Shown one piece after another: positions 22,655-34,840 of a stretch of DNA of 64,000 bases (positions are counted from its first letter, which is position 1; each line of letters begins with the position of its first letter). The DNA lies in contig CM041465.1 in the NCBI GenBank assembly GCA_023213395.1, positions 94,123,741 through 94,187,740 on the forward strand, read 5' to 3'. Below the pieces are notes generated by a model. It was given only the letters and a program-made list of their open reading frames with translations. It was not told where the DNA came from and searched no databases. A program made the translations under genes and the position numbers. The DNA comes from Cycas panzhihuaensis. Its lineage: Eukaryota; Cycadophyta.

Positions 22655-22865
22655 TTGAACCAAAAATGCAATGTTACAGTGCAAAAACCATGTCTACTAC
22701 ACTAAAAATATGGTTAGTCAACAAAAAAAATGATTATAGAGTCAAAAACATGACTTTGTAATTTGGGATCATTAGAGGAAATCATATTTTTTACTATGAA
22801 GTCACATTTTTTACTATGAAATTGTGTTTTTAGTTACCTAGCTATACTTTTGGACCTTTACTTAT
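22655..22865. repeat. U3 short repeats of T LTR
   Basis: Units of about 20 bases such as TCATATTTTTTACTATGAAG and TCACATTTTTTACTATGAAA stand side by side at 22780-22830, with weaker ones on both sides. The left LTR remnant has related units at 13788-13855. They lie upstream of the TATA box and could be enhancer-like. Confidence 0.7.
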
Positions 22866-22952
22866 TTAAACTCCAAAAGTTAAATTTTTAAAATAAAATA
22901 ATGAAATTGACATGATTTAAATTATGTGATGTAGGCCCTAGAGAGAGTAGAG

Positions 22953-24430
22953 ATGCAAGAAAATAAAGGAATGGCCATTAGGGAGCTTATGAGCTAGTTG
23001 GATGAGGTAGGATGGAGGATTCTAAGGGCGTGTAGCCTCTCACAGTTGAGTGCATCCACCTATCTTATCATGGAGTAGGAGATTTTACATGATTATATCA
23101 GCTATTAGGTCCTAGGATGTAACATATTTTGAGTATAAGTTATTAGGAAGATTTAAATCACTCTAAGAGATGTGGGGAGGATCTTGGGGGTTAGTTGGTA
23201 TGGAGAGAGAGTGAACTCATCTAAGTGACTGACGAGGAGTCCTAGATAGTGTGTAGTAAGTATATGATAGGATTCATTTATCAGATAGACTAGCATGGGA
23301 TCTTAGTAGAGGCTATTAGTAGATATAAGTGGTACGAAGATGTGAGTAGGGGATTAAGATTAATTGGGGCTAGTATATAGTAAATAGCATCAGTCACTAG
23401 TTATCGAGGACCAGGAGAATGGGGAGAGGTAGATTTTCATATAGCTCTATATTAATGTATTGGTTGTATGACCATGTTTCACTCATGAGACTATGAGGGG
23501 ATCTAGGAGAGCTAACGATAATAGACCCAGGGATGAATAAGTGGCATATGAGATTATAGATCCACAATAGGTTAACTATCATAGCAAGGACTACACATAG
23601 CCCTATCCTCAATAGGATGATGAGGAGACATCTCATGGAGGATGCTTATGTAGGGCTACTGATCTAGAATGATAATGAGATGGATGTTGTAAAGAAGGTG
23701 GCAGTAGAGGAGGCTCCTATAGCTAGGCAAGGGAGAAGGAGAGGGTGAGATAGAGGAGGATGAGATAAGAGTGGTGGCAGGGGTGGTGAGGAGATAGGAT
23801 GAGAAGGTAGAGGAGGTGCATCATCTAGTGGTAGAGTAGGAGGGAGTCATTAGGTGGCTGGGAGAGGAGGTGGAGCATCCATGGAGGGGAGAGGAGGCTC
23901 TATATAGAGCATCGAGCTAGGATTGATAGATGGTCAAGGCAGGGATGGAGGGAGTAGATCTAAAGAGGGTGGAGCTACTCAGGAGGTTCCCCACAAGCCA
24001 CATGGAGGAGATGTACCACTTACAGAGGAGGTGCTAAGAGCAAAGCCAATAAGAGGAGGATCACTAGGTATATTATTTAATTGATTTGTTTCTTATATCA
24101 CATCGTACTTCTTTACTTTTTAAAGACTTTTTCTTCCAAGGAACTAATCATGGATTACATGTTTTCATTGGGTAGGTGATGAGATGGTGACCTTGAGGGA
24201 GGCACAAAGGACACTAGAGGTGATCTTCCCCTACATTACAACATTAGAAGAGGTGCCAGTATAGAACATAGTAGATCGCAGACTGTCACATCAATTATTA
24301 TAACCATATACTTTGACCTCAAGATCTCTATATAGACATGAGGATGGAGTTCAGGACATAAGAGCTAGAGCTCAAGGCAAGTGAGGATAAGAGATAACAC
24401 TTGTGGAGGATGTCATTAACTCAAGTAGGA
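22953..24430 (+). pseudogene. T2 antisense plant mobile domain (PMD) frame, two exons
   Basis: Second copy of the antisense PMD frame. From the ATG at 22953 the first codons (MQENKGMAIRELM) are cleaner than in T1. The PMD core ITLRDVGRILGVSWYGERV lies near 23156-23212. A Gly/Arg-rich tail follows from about 23715 to 23890. The intron (24068-24175, AG/GTATAT ... GGTAG) is at the same place as in T1, and splicing joins ...GGSL to GDEMVTLREAQRTLEVIFPY in phase. In-frame stops are TAG, TGA or TAA, and the C-terminal end frame-shifts near 24330. Two copies sharing frame, intron and orientation argue that PMD was a normal part of this element family, not a chance capture in one copy. Confidence 0.75.
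24068..24175 (+). other. putative intron in T2 PMD frame
   Basis: It begins GTATAT after AG and ends GGTAG. It corresponds to 15153-15267 in T1 and keeps the same phase. At 108 nt it is a normal length for a short plant intron. Confidence 0.65.
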
Positions 24431-25430
24431 ACATGATATACTCCATATGTGAGTGTTATAGTTCAGTAGGGACAACCTCACCACCTTGTGATGAGTCCAG
24501 ATATGGGGAGGCTTCAGGTAGGAGGGAGAGAGAAAATCCATATGTCCTAAAGGGATCCCATTAGGAATCTCATAGATGAGTGTATCATGTATTATATAGG
24601 GAGATAGGAGAGAGATGAAAGGTATTTTGTGAGCCACAGTAAGTATCATAAGTTACTTAGGTAAAGGATGTACTATATTTTTTGTTATCATGTATATATA
24701 TTGATCATTTTTCTTAAAAACTTGTGTATGAATGCTTATCTCTAAACCCTTTTCCCCCTTATTCCCATTTTAAATTTGAACCTAGGATACATCCATTAGT
24801 ATGACTATCCAAAGAAACATGTAATAACTTTATCATTTTTTTTTTCTTTTATTCTTTTATAGCTATATACTTTTTTTTTGGATTCCTTGTTATAATATGT
24901 ATATAATAGTTTATACACATTCCAAAGTGCGATGGTTCAGGAGAAAACAAGATTATGAGAAAGAGTAAAGGAAAGAAAATAAATAAAAGATGAAAGGGAG
25001 TAGGTGAAAGGTTTACTTATTCTATTTTATAAACTTAAAACCATCTAAAATAAATGGTAATATATTTATAAAAGTAGAAGATGGAATGATATGAATCCCC
25101 TAAAAGGAAACTCATATAGCTCACATCATACTCCACATAGATTATATAAACATAGAATGAAATCCATATTTATATAATGAATCATAAAGAAAATAACTTA
25201 TTTACTAAATGAAAGGTTAATTTCACTTAGCAAGTAACTAGTTATCTGAGTATATTGGATTCCTCTTTAGCTCCTTGTAGGGACAAGAGGCTTTTAGGGA
25301 CTTACCCCCTGCCAAGATCCTCCACGGCCTAAGATTCCTATGTGGGTCTATCCATTTCAAATACTTCATTTCAATCTCCTATTTATCATCTTAATCTTTA
25401 AACTACTCAAATCTATGCTTTCCCAAACTA
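24431..25430. other. T2 region between antisense PMD and second RNase H
   Basis: No domain was recognised. It aligns with T1 15541-16519, including CCTGCCAAGATCCTCC near 25308-25323 and a stretch at 25440-25480 that opens the RNase H end. It probably holds the end of the PMD transcript on one strand and the end of pol on the other. Confidence 0.5.
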
Positions 25431-25910
25431 ATAGTTTATACTTATCATAGGGTGGTAGTTTATACTCATTCTAAAGTAAGGTGCCCCCAGCAAAAAATAA
25501 AAAAATCAACTGAAATAATCATTAAGTGTAAAGAAAATAAGAGCATCAGCTTCAAGATTAAGAAAACAAGGTATATATTGAATGGTGACTAAAGTAAATA
25601 AGGACAACAATAATGAAACCTGATGATATAAGAGAAGGAGTCATGAGTAATAAACCTAATACATCCTAACCAATCGGTAAACTACATCCTAAGAGTTAAC
25701 ATATATAATAATGGGTCTAAGGTAAAAGTAAGAGACATCTAATAAGGCTCCTATAATGGTAAGATATTTAGTTTCATTATTGGTAGCCCTAGGTATAAAA
25801 GATCCCATAGAAAGGAGGGGACTTCTTGATTGGTCATAAATCACCTAAGCAAAAGTAGATGGTCCTAGGTTTTCCCTACTACCCTCATCGATGAAGATAC
25901 TTAATGCCAT
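25430..25910 (-). pseudogene. T2 second RNase H domain downstream of integrase
   Basis: From the minus-strand ATG at 25908-25910: MALSIFIDEGSRENLGPS, with the first catalytic Asp present, then NNETKYLTIIGALLD with the Glu. The third Asp is replaced by Asn (IIIYVNS) and a stop follows. T1 keeps the third Asp and loses the first, so the two copies together show a complete Asp-Glu-Asp set in the ancestor. It is separate from the gypsy RNase H seen beside RT in T3. Confidence 0.82.
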
Positions 25911-26880
25911 GGGAATAATAGGATTAAAGTTTGGAGACTATATGATCGATAGAGAAAGGTGTAGGAATCAATCGATAAAGAGATAATAATAACCATAGAT
26001 TTCTGACTATGGTAAAGAAAGAAGAAGAATCATAAGTAGAATGATTATGATCAAAACTAGCAAGGTGTCAAGTAGGGTTCAACTGTAGCTGAGGTCATGA
26101 TGGACCCAAGTAGTTAGATCTAAAAATTATAAATTACTTATCCAAATGAACCCACCCTATAGACAGATAAGTGGGGACAAAGCCATCATGCGACTTGCCT
26201 TGGATTACAAGAGGATGATAACGATATACTTTCTTTCATTTTTTTTTTTTTACTTCCACTTCCACTTTTTTACAAGAAAATGGTCATAACCATCCACCTA
26301 TGAAACTCTTTTACTCACCATAGCAAGGATCTATCATTTTTACTAGAATCTAAAATAAAAGAGACTAATCTCCTTAAGGATCGAATGATTGGAAAAGAAG
26401 AGATCAAAATCACGGTGTCTCTAAACACGAAGGGAAGGCGAAAGAATGAGTATCCACTTCAAAAGATTAATAGAGGGAATCGAGGATAATAAAAATAATT
26501 AAGAATAATAGGTGATATATGACCAAAAAGGAATCCTCTAGGTAAAGCACTATCAAATAGGAATATGATCTTAACCAATGATTAGACACCAAAAGCTAAC
26601 AAAAACATTTCTCTTTCCAATATAAAAATAAAATAAGGTTAGGGGCCCAAGTTCTCCTTTGAGTATAGAACTCAAAAGAGAATGAGATCTAAGTATAGTG
26701 ATACAAAGCTCGCAATCAATATAGATGTTGGAAAGAGAAAAAGACTTACATGATCATGAGTAGGATCTATCACAAAAGCATAATAATGCTTAGTAAAAGT
26801 AAGAAGAAATTAGAAAGAAGGGAAGTTTACCCATAGTTTTAGCTCATTAGGCAAAGGAAAAAGCTTTAAAGTTGTAGTTT
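25911..26880 (-). other. T2 spacer between integrase and second RNase H
   Basis: No conserved domain was seen. It corresponds to T1 17008-18085. A pyrimidine tract lies at 26228-26270. Confidence 0.5.
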
Positions 26881-28360
26881 ATCCTCATTGCTGAGGGGAT
26901 ATATAAATGCTACCAGGTATAAAATTTTCTTAAATATCAATAATTAATGGGCCTTTTAAATTCTAATCCTTCTAATGTCAAAATTTAATAAGCTTCACTA
27001 GTTAAATCTTTAATTATTAAGAAAGGTCTTGTATACTTTGGAGAAAATTTACGTTGCTTATCATGTAAATAATCTAAATTTAAGAATTTATCACCAACAT
27101 TAAACTTTCTAGGTCTAAGTCACCTATTATATATAGCTTGGACACTAGCCTTGGATGTTATATTATTTTACAAGGCTTCTAAACGAGTCTCATCTAATTT
27201 TTTAAGTTCTAAAAGGTGTACTTCCCCTTGAAATTACTCATCAATAAACTCCTTTAATAAGACACATAAGGAAGGAATTTCAAAATCTAATGTAAGGATA
27301 GATTCAACACCATAAATAAGGGAAAATGGTGTCAAATACATAGCATTCCTAATGGAGGTCCTATAGACTCGTAATGCTAGAAATAACTGGGAGTGCCAAT
27401 CCGGGTGAGAGGTAGCAACTATCTTAGATAAAATCTTAGCCAAGATCTTATTGAAATCTTCCACCTTATTATTTGCCTAAGGATGATAAGGGGCAGATAA
27501 CCTATGAGTGATATGGAACTTACTACATAACTCACTAACATGGAGATCACACAATGAAGTCCCATTGTCAGTAACAATAGTATCTAGTATCCTAAATCTA
27601 TAAATGATATGTTGAAATATGAATGTGGTATTGATGTTTCCAGTAGTAGAGACCAATGGGATAGCTTCACTCTACTTGGTAAAATATTTTATTGTAGTTA
27701 AGATAAATTTATGCCCATTAGATGATGCTAGAAAAATCTAGCCAATGAGATTGAGACCCCATTGGGAGAAAGACAAAGGTGAAATGATTGGCTTCATTTC
27801 TTACATAAGTTGATGTATCAAAGTTACATGAGATTGATATTTCTAGCACTTTTGAACATAAGAGTGGGCATCTTTAACCAAAATAGGCTAATAATAGCAT
27901 ATACGAAGAATGTGTTGGGCTATTAATCGGCTAGAAAAATACCCACTACATGTTCCTTCATGGGATTCTGTCAAGGCAACTAATGATTCATCAGGTGAAA
28001 GTCACCTTAATAGAATTTCATCAAAAGAATGCTTATAAAGTACACCATAAAGTAAAAGGTATTACCTGGAAGTAGCTCAGATTCATCTTCTCTTCTTCAA
28101 AGTATCAAGAGAAGGAAAAGACTAATCGTGAAAATATAATATGATCTCTCTATACCATGGATCATTAGAAGGGATGCCCTAGATATGGAGGATGTGTTCA
28201 TCTAGGAAGGAATCATCAACAAGTTGACTAGTGGGATTAGGAAGAGGGGCATCAGCCATGATCTCTAGGATGACCATGCCTTTCTTGGATTTTTGATTAA
28301 TCACTTACAAATCAAACTCTTGAAGTAAAAAAGACCACTTACCTAATCAACTAGTAAGGC
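26881..28360 (-). pseudogene. T2 integrase
   Basis: Tat-like gypsy integrase on the minus strand. The N-terminal zinc region is at about 27840-28060 and corresponds to T3 49354-49557. The end of the catalytic core is open at 27234-27464 (WHSQLFLALRVYRTS...TPFSLIYGVESILTLDFEIPS). The C-terminal domain is at 26990-27190 (FNVGDKFLNLDYLHDKQRKFSPKY). Stops and shifts break it between 27470 and 28250. Confidence 0.87.
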
Positions 28361-28378
28361 AAGGCTTAATTTACTTTT
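28360..28378. other. T2 deletion of the gypsy RNase H
   Basis: The text runs from the RNase H to integrase linker straight into the RT thumb. In T3 the same two points (49860-49877 and 53327-53340) are separated by about 435 bases of RNase H and RT connection, not counting the solo LTR. A short TTTA/TTAA match at the join suggests an end-joining deletion. Confidence 0.75.
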
Positions 28379-29300
28379 AACTCTTAGGGGGAGGCATTTA
28401 GATAATTACCTCAAACTTATCAGGATCAATTCTAATCCCATCTTGAGAAATGATGTTTTCCAATATCTTTCCTGATGTAACAGCAAAAATGCATGTGGAA
28501 GGATTAACGTATATGTGATATTTCTTACACCTTTCAAAAATTATTCTCAGGTCACACAAATGATCAAATATTTTGTGTGAAGGGGAGAGCATATTATCTA
28601 AGTATACAATAATGATATTATTAATCAAGTTATGGAAAATATGGACCATAGCTGTTTGATATGTCACACCAACATTCTTCAATCTAAATGACATGACTTT
28701 ATAAGCGAAGGTGCCCCAAGGAGTAGTGAAAGTAGTCTTGTGACGATTGCAATGTGTGATAGAAATCTAATTATATCTTGAAAAAGCATCCATAAGGGAC
28801 ATTACCTCAAAATCAATGGTCTGGTCCTAAATCTGGTCAAGAAATGGAAGAGGAAAATTATCCTTGAGACATGCATCATTAATATCATAAAAGTTAATGT
28901 AAATTCAAATTGACCAGTTCTTCTTTGCTACAAGAACTATGTTAGAAACCCATTAAAAATAACCAATACTCTCAATGAATTTAACTCCTAACAGCTTCTC
29001 TATTTCCTGATTAATGGCAAGGGAGATACATGGATGAATATGGAATTATTTTTGTCATTTAATTTTAATGCTAGGAATAATTGTGATGTTGTGTTTAATA
29101 ACTTAGGAGTTGGGGCCTTGTATATCTTTATAGTCCCACATAAAAACTAAGTGGAACTCATAAAAGAGATATTTAAATTGGGAGATCTCTTAGGAAGCAC
29201 AACTAGCTCCCAACTTGATAATCTTAGGAGCATCCTCTATCTCTAAATCTAATCAATAGTTTATTCCATAAGCATCGTGTTTCCTTCATCAAAATAAGGA
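28379..29300 (-). pseudogene. T2 reverse transcriptase
   Basis: Gypsy RT on the minus strand, open at 28398-28694 (MSFRLKNVGVTYQTAMVHIF, then the catalytic box, then FERCKKYHIYVNPSTC). The box at 28593-28604 reads Tyr-Leu-Asp-Asn, so the second Asp is lost by one G-to-A change; T3 keeps Tyr-Leu-Asp-Asp. The fingers region lies toward 29300 with several stops. Confidence 0.88.
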
Positions 29301-30600
29301 CGGGTAGGCTCTATTAAACAAATAGACTCCTAGGGTTGAGAATGATTAACTATAACTTTTGAAAAACCTAACTTATAATGTCCATGAGGGAAACTAGAAG
29401 ATGAACCCACTAAATGCTCTACGATTATCTCATCATTTTTAAAATGATCTAAATGGAAGAGGTTGACAAAGTGAAGGTTTTTAGATTAGAAAATAGATGT
29501 GGAGAGAGGTGGGAAAGATGAAAGAGTACCAACCAAAGAGCTTAGATAAGTGGGAATAAGCTCCATGATTGAAGAAACATAAGAAAAGAAAATGGGCTAA
29601 TCGACAAACTCCTAAATTGAAGAAAAAACTCAGTTAAACTCTTGATTAGTCATACCACAATCACAGTCAGACCAAGATATTAAGATAAGAAAATATGGAG
29701 AAGGATCCACATGAGGACAAGAGGAAAAGAAATAGTGGATATGGAATTAACTTCCCAAACTCTAGTAGAGGTGTTGCAACTATTTTGGCCTGTATCAAGT
29801 GAATGAATATCTCCACCCCCTAATTCTATGTTTAGGTGTTGATGCAATAACATCTTCCTCTCATGTCTATTCAACCATATCTTAAAGAAATGAGAGTAAG
29901 AGAAAGATAGAGGAGCATCAACATGTGAATTATACTCAACTAAAATTAAAGAAGTAGTAATTAAAAGAGTGGTAATGAAAGGAACCATTGCATTTACCCT
30001 TATGGGCAAGCATAAAACCTATGAAAAATGAGCCTAAATAGGAGGGAAGGTACTTGTGCCAATGAGCCAAGCTAGGGATGGACCTTCATAAGATATGATA
30101 GAGTGAGTAGCTACTTCTTCATCAGAAATAGAAGAAGAGGGAACTGAAGAGCAATCACTTGAGTCTAAAGGAATAGGAATAAATGGAGAACCTAATGACA
30201 AAGGAACAATTTCAACTAAATCCATATCCTTTACTTCTGGTTGGGTAGAAGGGGATTTAATAACAAAGTATTGACCTAAACCAAGTGATTAAAAGAAGTA
30301 CTTTATAGATTTCAATGATTTACTAGGTTCTAAAAAAGTCTCAATAAGAGGGACCAATTACTTAATAGGTTTTGACTTTTACTTGACAATTTTCAATTAT
30401 CTCTCACGGATGGACCTAAGTTCATTGAAGAATGAAGAACAAACTACTGATATTTGGGTGATCCATGGTCTACCCAAAAGAATATTATACTTTAAGCCCA
30501 AGTTGATAATGGTAAGCTTTGTAAAAGCTATCTTTTCTTCCAACATAAGAGGAATAATGACTTAACCTAAGGGCACCTTCTAATTCTTATCATACCCTTG
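29301..30600 (-). pseudogene. T2 linker between protease and RT
   Basis: A weakly conserved stretch that aligns with T3 54240-55513. Open pieces lie at 29680-30009 and 30034-30225, but I recognise no domain. Plant Tat elements have a long spacer here. An RT N-terminal portion may begin near 29300-29450. Confidence 0.6.
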
Positions 30601-30849
30601 GCAAATTCACTCATATGGATCAAAAATAAAAGTCTCCAAATCCTTAACAAGATGAAGAGGGATTACATTAATGGATGATCTCTTGTCAATAATAACATGT
30701 TTGATATTGACATCATCCTTCACAATCTCAATGTAAAATAGGGGTATGTCATTCGACACATGTGCAAAATAACTATATAAGGTAGTAAGGTCAAAAGAAG
30801 GCATAGAATTGGGTGAAGAAACTACTACAAGAACTCTCAATGCATCAAA
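30601..30849 (-). pseudogene. T2 aspartic protease
   Basis: Retropepsin-type protease of the Tat/Athila form: HVIIDKRSSINVIPLHLV, with the catalytic Asp present but the following Gly/Glu-Gly pair altered. T3 (60238-60498) has the cleaner IIIDEGSFINVIPLHLVK. It would cut the Gag-Pol polyprotein. Confidence 0.85.
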
Positions 30850-33270
30850 TAAAAGTTAATCTTACTCATGGAAACATTTCAACAAATTGATAATCAATAT
30901 GCCTATTGGAATGGTCTTTAATTCTTCTACCAAGGAGAAAGATCCATCTTTTATACTGGAGGGAATGGCCTTAAACCTGATGGGATGAGGAGGTATTAGA
31001 GGTAAAGAGTTAAGATTCTTCACCATCAAATCATTAAATAATTTAGGTGGACCTACACTCTTTGTGATCTCCACCATGTTTATAGTTCTCTTAGTGTCCC
31101 CACCTTTGGGAGGTAGGTGAGATTGGTTGTTAGTTCTTTTTATTAGAGTGTTCAAAGGAACAATAGTCTTCTTTGACGAATTAGAACTCGAAGGTTCACC
31201 TTCATCATCTTGGACTTGAGGTAACTTAGAAGAGTGGTTTGGTTGAATATTTTTATTTTGAGTTGTGTTTTGAATAGTTTGGCACTTGATTCTATCATGT
31301 GCATCTACTTGATGGTATGAGCACTATTTTATCTTTCTAAATGGAGATGGTGGAGGAGGAGCTTATTTCTTCCTCCCCTCAGAAAGGTGAATAACTTTGG
31401 TCTCTTATAAAGGCTAGCTATGAGAAGGGATATTAACACACAATTTAGTATTGATCATGCACTCTAATGATCTAATAGAAAATGTCAGATAATCATAGGT
31501 GGGTTCAAGATGGGGAGCCTTTGTAGTTTGAATTGTTTCTCTAGAAGGCATAGGTTTCCCAATCTTCTTAATACCTACTTAAATTTTAAATGTTTCTAAT
31601 GCCAAACAATGATCAATCGCTTCTTTATATGTTTGAGGGCCTAATTTTAGAACTTCTAAGTATACATGGGGCCTCAATACATTGGTAAATAAATCGAATA
31701 ATAGGCTAGGATCAAGACATGAGTGACAAGCATGTACCTAGTATTAAAATCTTCTAACAAAGTCCCTTGATATCTCATCATGGTTCTATTTGATAGCTAA
31801 TAAGGATTTAATGCCTTATTCAAATGGTCTCACCACGTCAAAATAATTAATAAAAGAGTCAACTAATTATTGGAACGAGATGACAGAAGCTAAAGGAAGC
31901 ATGTAAAACCACTTCAAGGCATCACCTTAAAGTGATTTAGGGAACAGGTGCATCATGACATAATCATATGGCATGAAATATATATATGTAAGTACGAATG
32001 CATGTATATAGGGGGCAAGATCTTAAGGAGAGTCACTAAAAAATTTAGGCAACTCAAGAAGAAATAGAGGCATAGGAGATAACAAGATTTTGCATGGAAA
32101 AGGAGACTTCATATAATTAAGGAAAGGTCTCCTTGGCCTCAACATAGTAGAACATTGAGGTAAGGATGATGGATAAGGAATAGATGAATGGATAAGTTGT
32201 TGTAATTATGGTTGTTATGATTGTAAAACATCATGAGATGGAAAAGTAGAGGGGGGATTAAACCACGTTGCGGGGTTAGCCACAAAGTTAGTTTGAGGTA
32301 TAAGGTATTAAGGGAAACTTGGATTGAAAGTATAAAAAGGATTAGGTTGTAGAGTAGGTCTAAGAATATGTGAAGAAGAAGTGGGATTAAAAACCCTCAA
32401 AGCATAGGATTGACTCGCCAAAGCGTGGGGATGAATGGAATGAGCATGTGAAAGATATTGAGAATCATGTTAGATGCTCTAGGAGATAATGGATGAGGCC
32501 TAATACCATAGGACCAAATGGTATATGATGTATGAGAGGGTAATTGAATGGTAAAGGAAACAACATGGGAAGAGGCAATCCTAGTGGAATAAGAATGAAT
32601 AGGTTGTAAACTGGGTGAAGTCATAACCACTTGATTAGAAGTAGGTGCATGCATAGTACTAGGGTTACCATAGGCAATAATGGTGGTAGTACCTCCATAG
32701 GTAGGAGGTATAGAATGAGGGGAGTGAATCTAAACTTGTTGTCTAAGAGAAGATTGACATGGATACAAATGAGTTGATTTATAGTCATCAACTTCCTTTA
32801 AAGATAAGGAATAGGATTACAATATAGGTCTTGGTGAAGGAGGATGAGAAAGATGAGAAGATCAAATAGCATCAAGTGGGGGCTTTACCTCTATCAACTC
32901 ATAATCCTTACCTAAGGGATCAATCTAAAGATGTTATGGTATGTGTCTCTAGGTAAAATGGATCTTGGTAACTAGGCATGCATAGTGGAGTAGGAAGCCT
33001 AGTGAGAACTAGCTCAAAGAAGGATGAATGTGGTTGACCAGAAGGTGCTTCTTCTTGTGCAAAAGAGGGATTTACAAAAGAAGAATCACTTAAGTATTGA
33101 GAGGGTTCAAGGTATCCTTATTCCACTGGTATGTTATACAATTAGGTTGAATCTTTAAGAGGATAGACATAAGTGTCATGCACTTGAAGCTCTAAAGATT
33201 TAACATGGGATGATAAGAATTCATGACTAAAGTATAAAGGGCATACTTGAGAATCTAGATATCCATCGAT
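30850..33270 (-). pseudogene. T2 gag
   Basis: Minus-strand Gag. The retrotransposon gag core is near 31740-31980 (LFPKSL, GDALKWFYMLPLASVISF, then VDSFINYF). A zinc-binding block CSYHQVDAHDRIKC near 31290-31330 has the C-x2-H-x4-H-x4-C spacing typical of Tat/Athila Gag. The Gag C-terminal part is open at 30862-31155. From 32130 to 33270 the N-terminal part is low in conservation. No clear tRNA match was found beside the LTR at 33271. Confidence 0.82.
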
Positions 33271-34840
33271 TGTTAAGGTATCATCTTTGTTTCAACTAAA
33301 AGTGGGAGATATAGAGTTCAAAAAGACCTAACTGACCACCTTTTCCCAACTCATAAGAAGGAGTCTTCACCTAGTTATATCATCTAATAAAGTGTGGATG
33401 TAGAATGTGACAAAAGGCATGGATGTATGAAGGGGAATAGTAGAATCCACTAACCTACAGAACTGGGTAAAGGAGTTATAGATTCAGAACTACTCTAACA
33501 ATATTCTCAATGTTCTTCCTAGGGACTCCTTTTGTATAATCTTTTCAACCTTTTAAGTTCTACTTAGATATAGGAAAGGGTAAGCAAATGGAAGAATTAT
33601 TTTCCTTGTTTAGTCTCTTAGTCTTATTTATGATCATTTTATCTTTCTTTTGGTTTTGTTCTTCTTTTAATGTTTTTTTTTAATTTCTTTTTTGTTTGTT
33701 TTTTTTTTTTTCTTTTTTCTTTTTTCTTTTTTTGTATTTGGTATACTTAACGAAGCAAAATAAAACATATCAAAAGGCCTACTTTACTTTTAATCAACAA
33801 GCAAAGGAAAAACTAGAGCTAGATACATGCAAACTTTCTTCTTCATTTCTTATATTTTTGGCTTAGAGATGAGAAATGTGAGTGTAAATATCAAATTATT
33901 TCTCTACATGCAATATGGACACCTTACAAGGAATGGAAATATACTTTCAAAAAGATACAATACATACAATATGATTATTTGTACAAGTTTTCCAAACAAA
34001 ACAATGACAAGTAATGCTATTTGAAAGATATCACTTTACATACATGAAACTAATTATTTAAATAGATGATGTATAATGCAAGAAATAAAGAGATTTTGAA
34101 AAGATGTTACTATTATTTTTAAATGATTTTTTTAGAACTATGAGATTATATGTAAACAATAACTCAGAACCATAACTCTCATACAAGGTACTAGCTTTAA
34201 AGGTTCTATCATGGTTGGAGTAAGAGAGGCTCTAAAAGGATCCTTGAACCATTAACAAGTTGAAAAATTAGACATACATTTTCTATTCAACACTTTCAAC
34301 TTTTCTTTTGAAGAGAAAAGGAGTAAACTTAAAAGTGAAATCAAGTAAACCACAAAACTATGAGATTAAAACTTCTTTCCTATTGCAAATAAATACCTCA
34401 AAATGACAATTTTCCTTTTAGTTGATTAATATTTTCAAATGTTTTCCTTTAAAACAAATCAAGTGAGAGTAACAATAAATAAAAAAGGCCAAACCACTGT
34501 CAAATAATACCAAAAAGGAGTGGCAAATTGTCTGAAATACAAACTACTGTTGAAGAATGGGAAGGGATAGCTAAGTAAGTGGTGGAGAGATGACTATGCT
34601 CCACCCTAGTCTAACCCTTGTAAACCCCATAAAGGGATGGCCTTTTAGTAAGTATATCAAAGCCTAAAATGAATACAAAACCAATGTAGTAATCAACTAA
34701 AGGAAAGAGTAATTTCTGAGTGAAAACAACCTTCAAAGTACTATGAGATAAACTAGAAACTAAATAGGAAAGACCTTACCCATTTAGAAAAGGTTTAAAG
34801 CTTGAAACTATGATAAAAGTCAAAAAAATAAAGGTTAGAC
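33271..34840 (-). mobile_element. T array: right LTR, first part
   Basis: It starts TGTTAAGGTATCATC and matches 18836-20330 closely. A pyrimidine-rich block lies at 33640-33735. Chromovirus E interrupts it at 34841; the LTR resumes at 41370. Confidence 0.75.
34836..34840. repeat. target site duplication of E, left
   Basis: TAGAC, repeated exactly at 41365-41369. Confidence 0.93.

Larger units (their letters stand above)
18836..22900 (-). mobile_element. T array: complete long LTR between T1 and T2
   Basis: The left (plus) edge TGTTAAGGTATCATC is shared with 33271. The first 2.4 kb match the right LTR (33271-34840 plus 41370-42319); the far end from 22770 matches 13770-13890. On the minus strand this places a U3 with short repeats at 22660-22870, a TATA box at 22454-22462, and a 3.6 kb transcribed part. 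It serves as the 5' LTR of T1 and also the 3' LTR of T2. The U3 edge could not be fixed; no TG/CA end or purine tract was clear near 22900. Such long LTRs occur in Tat/Ogre elements. Confidence 0.65.
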
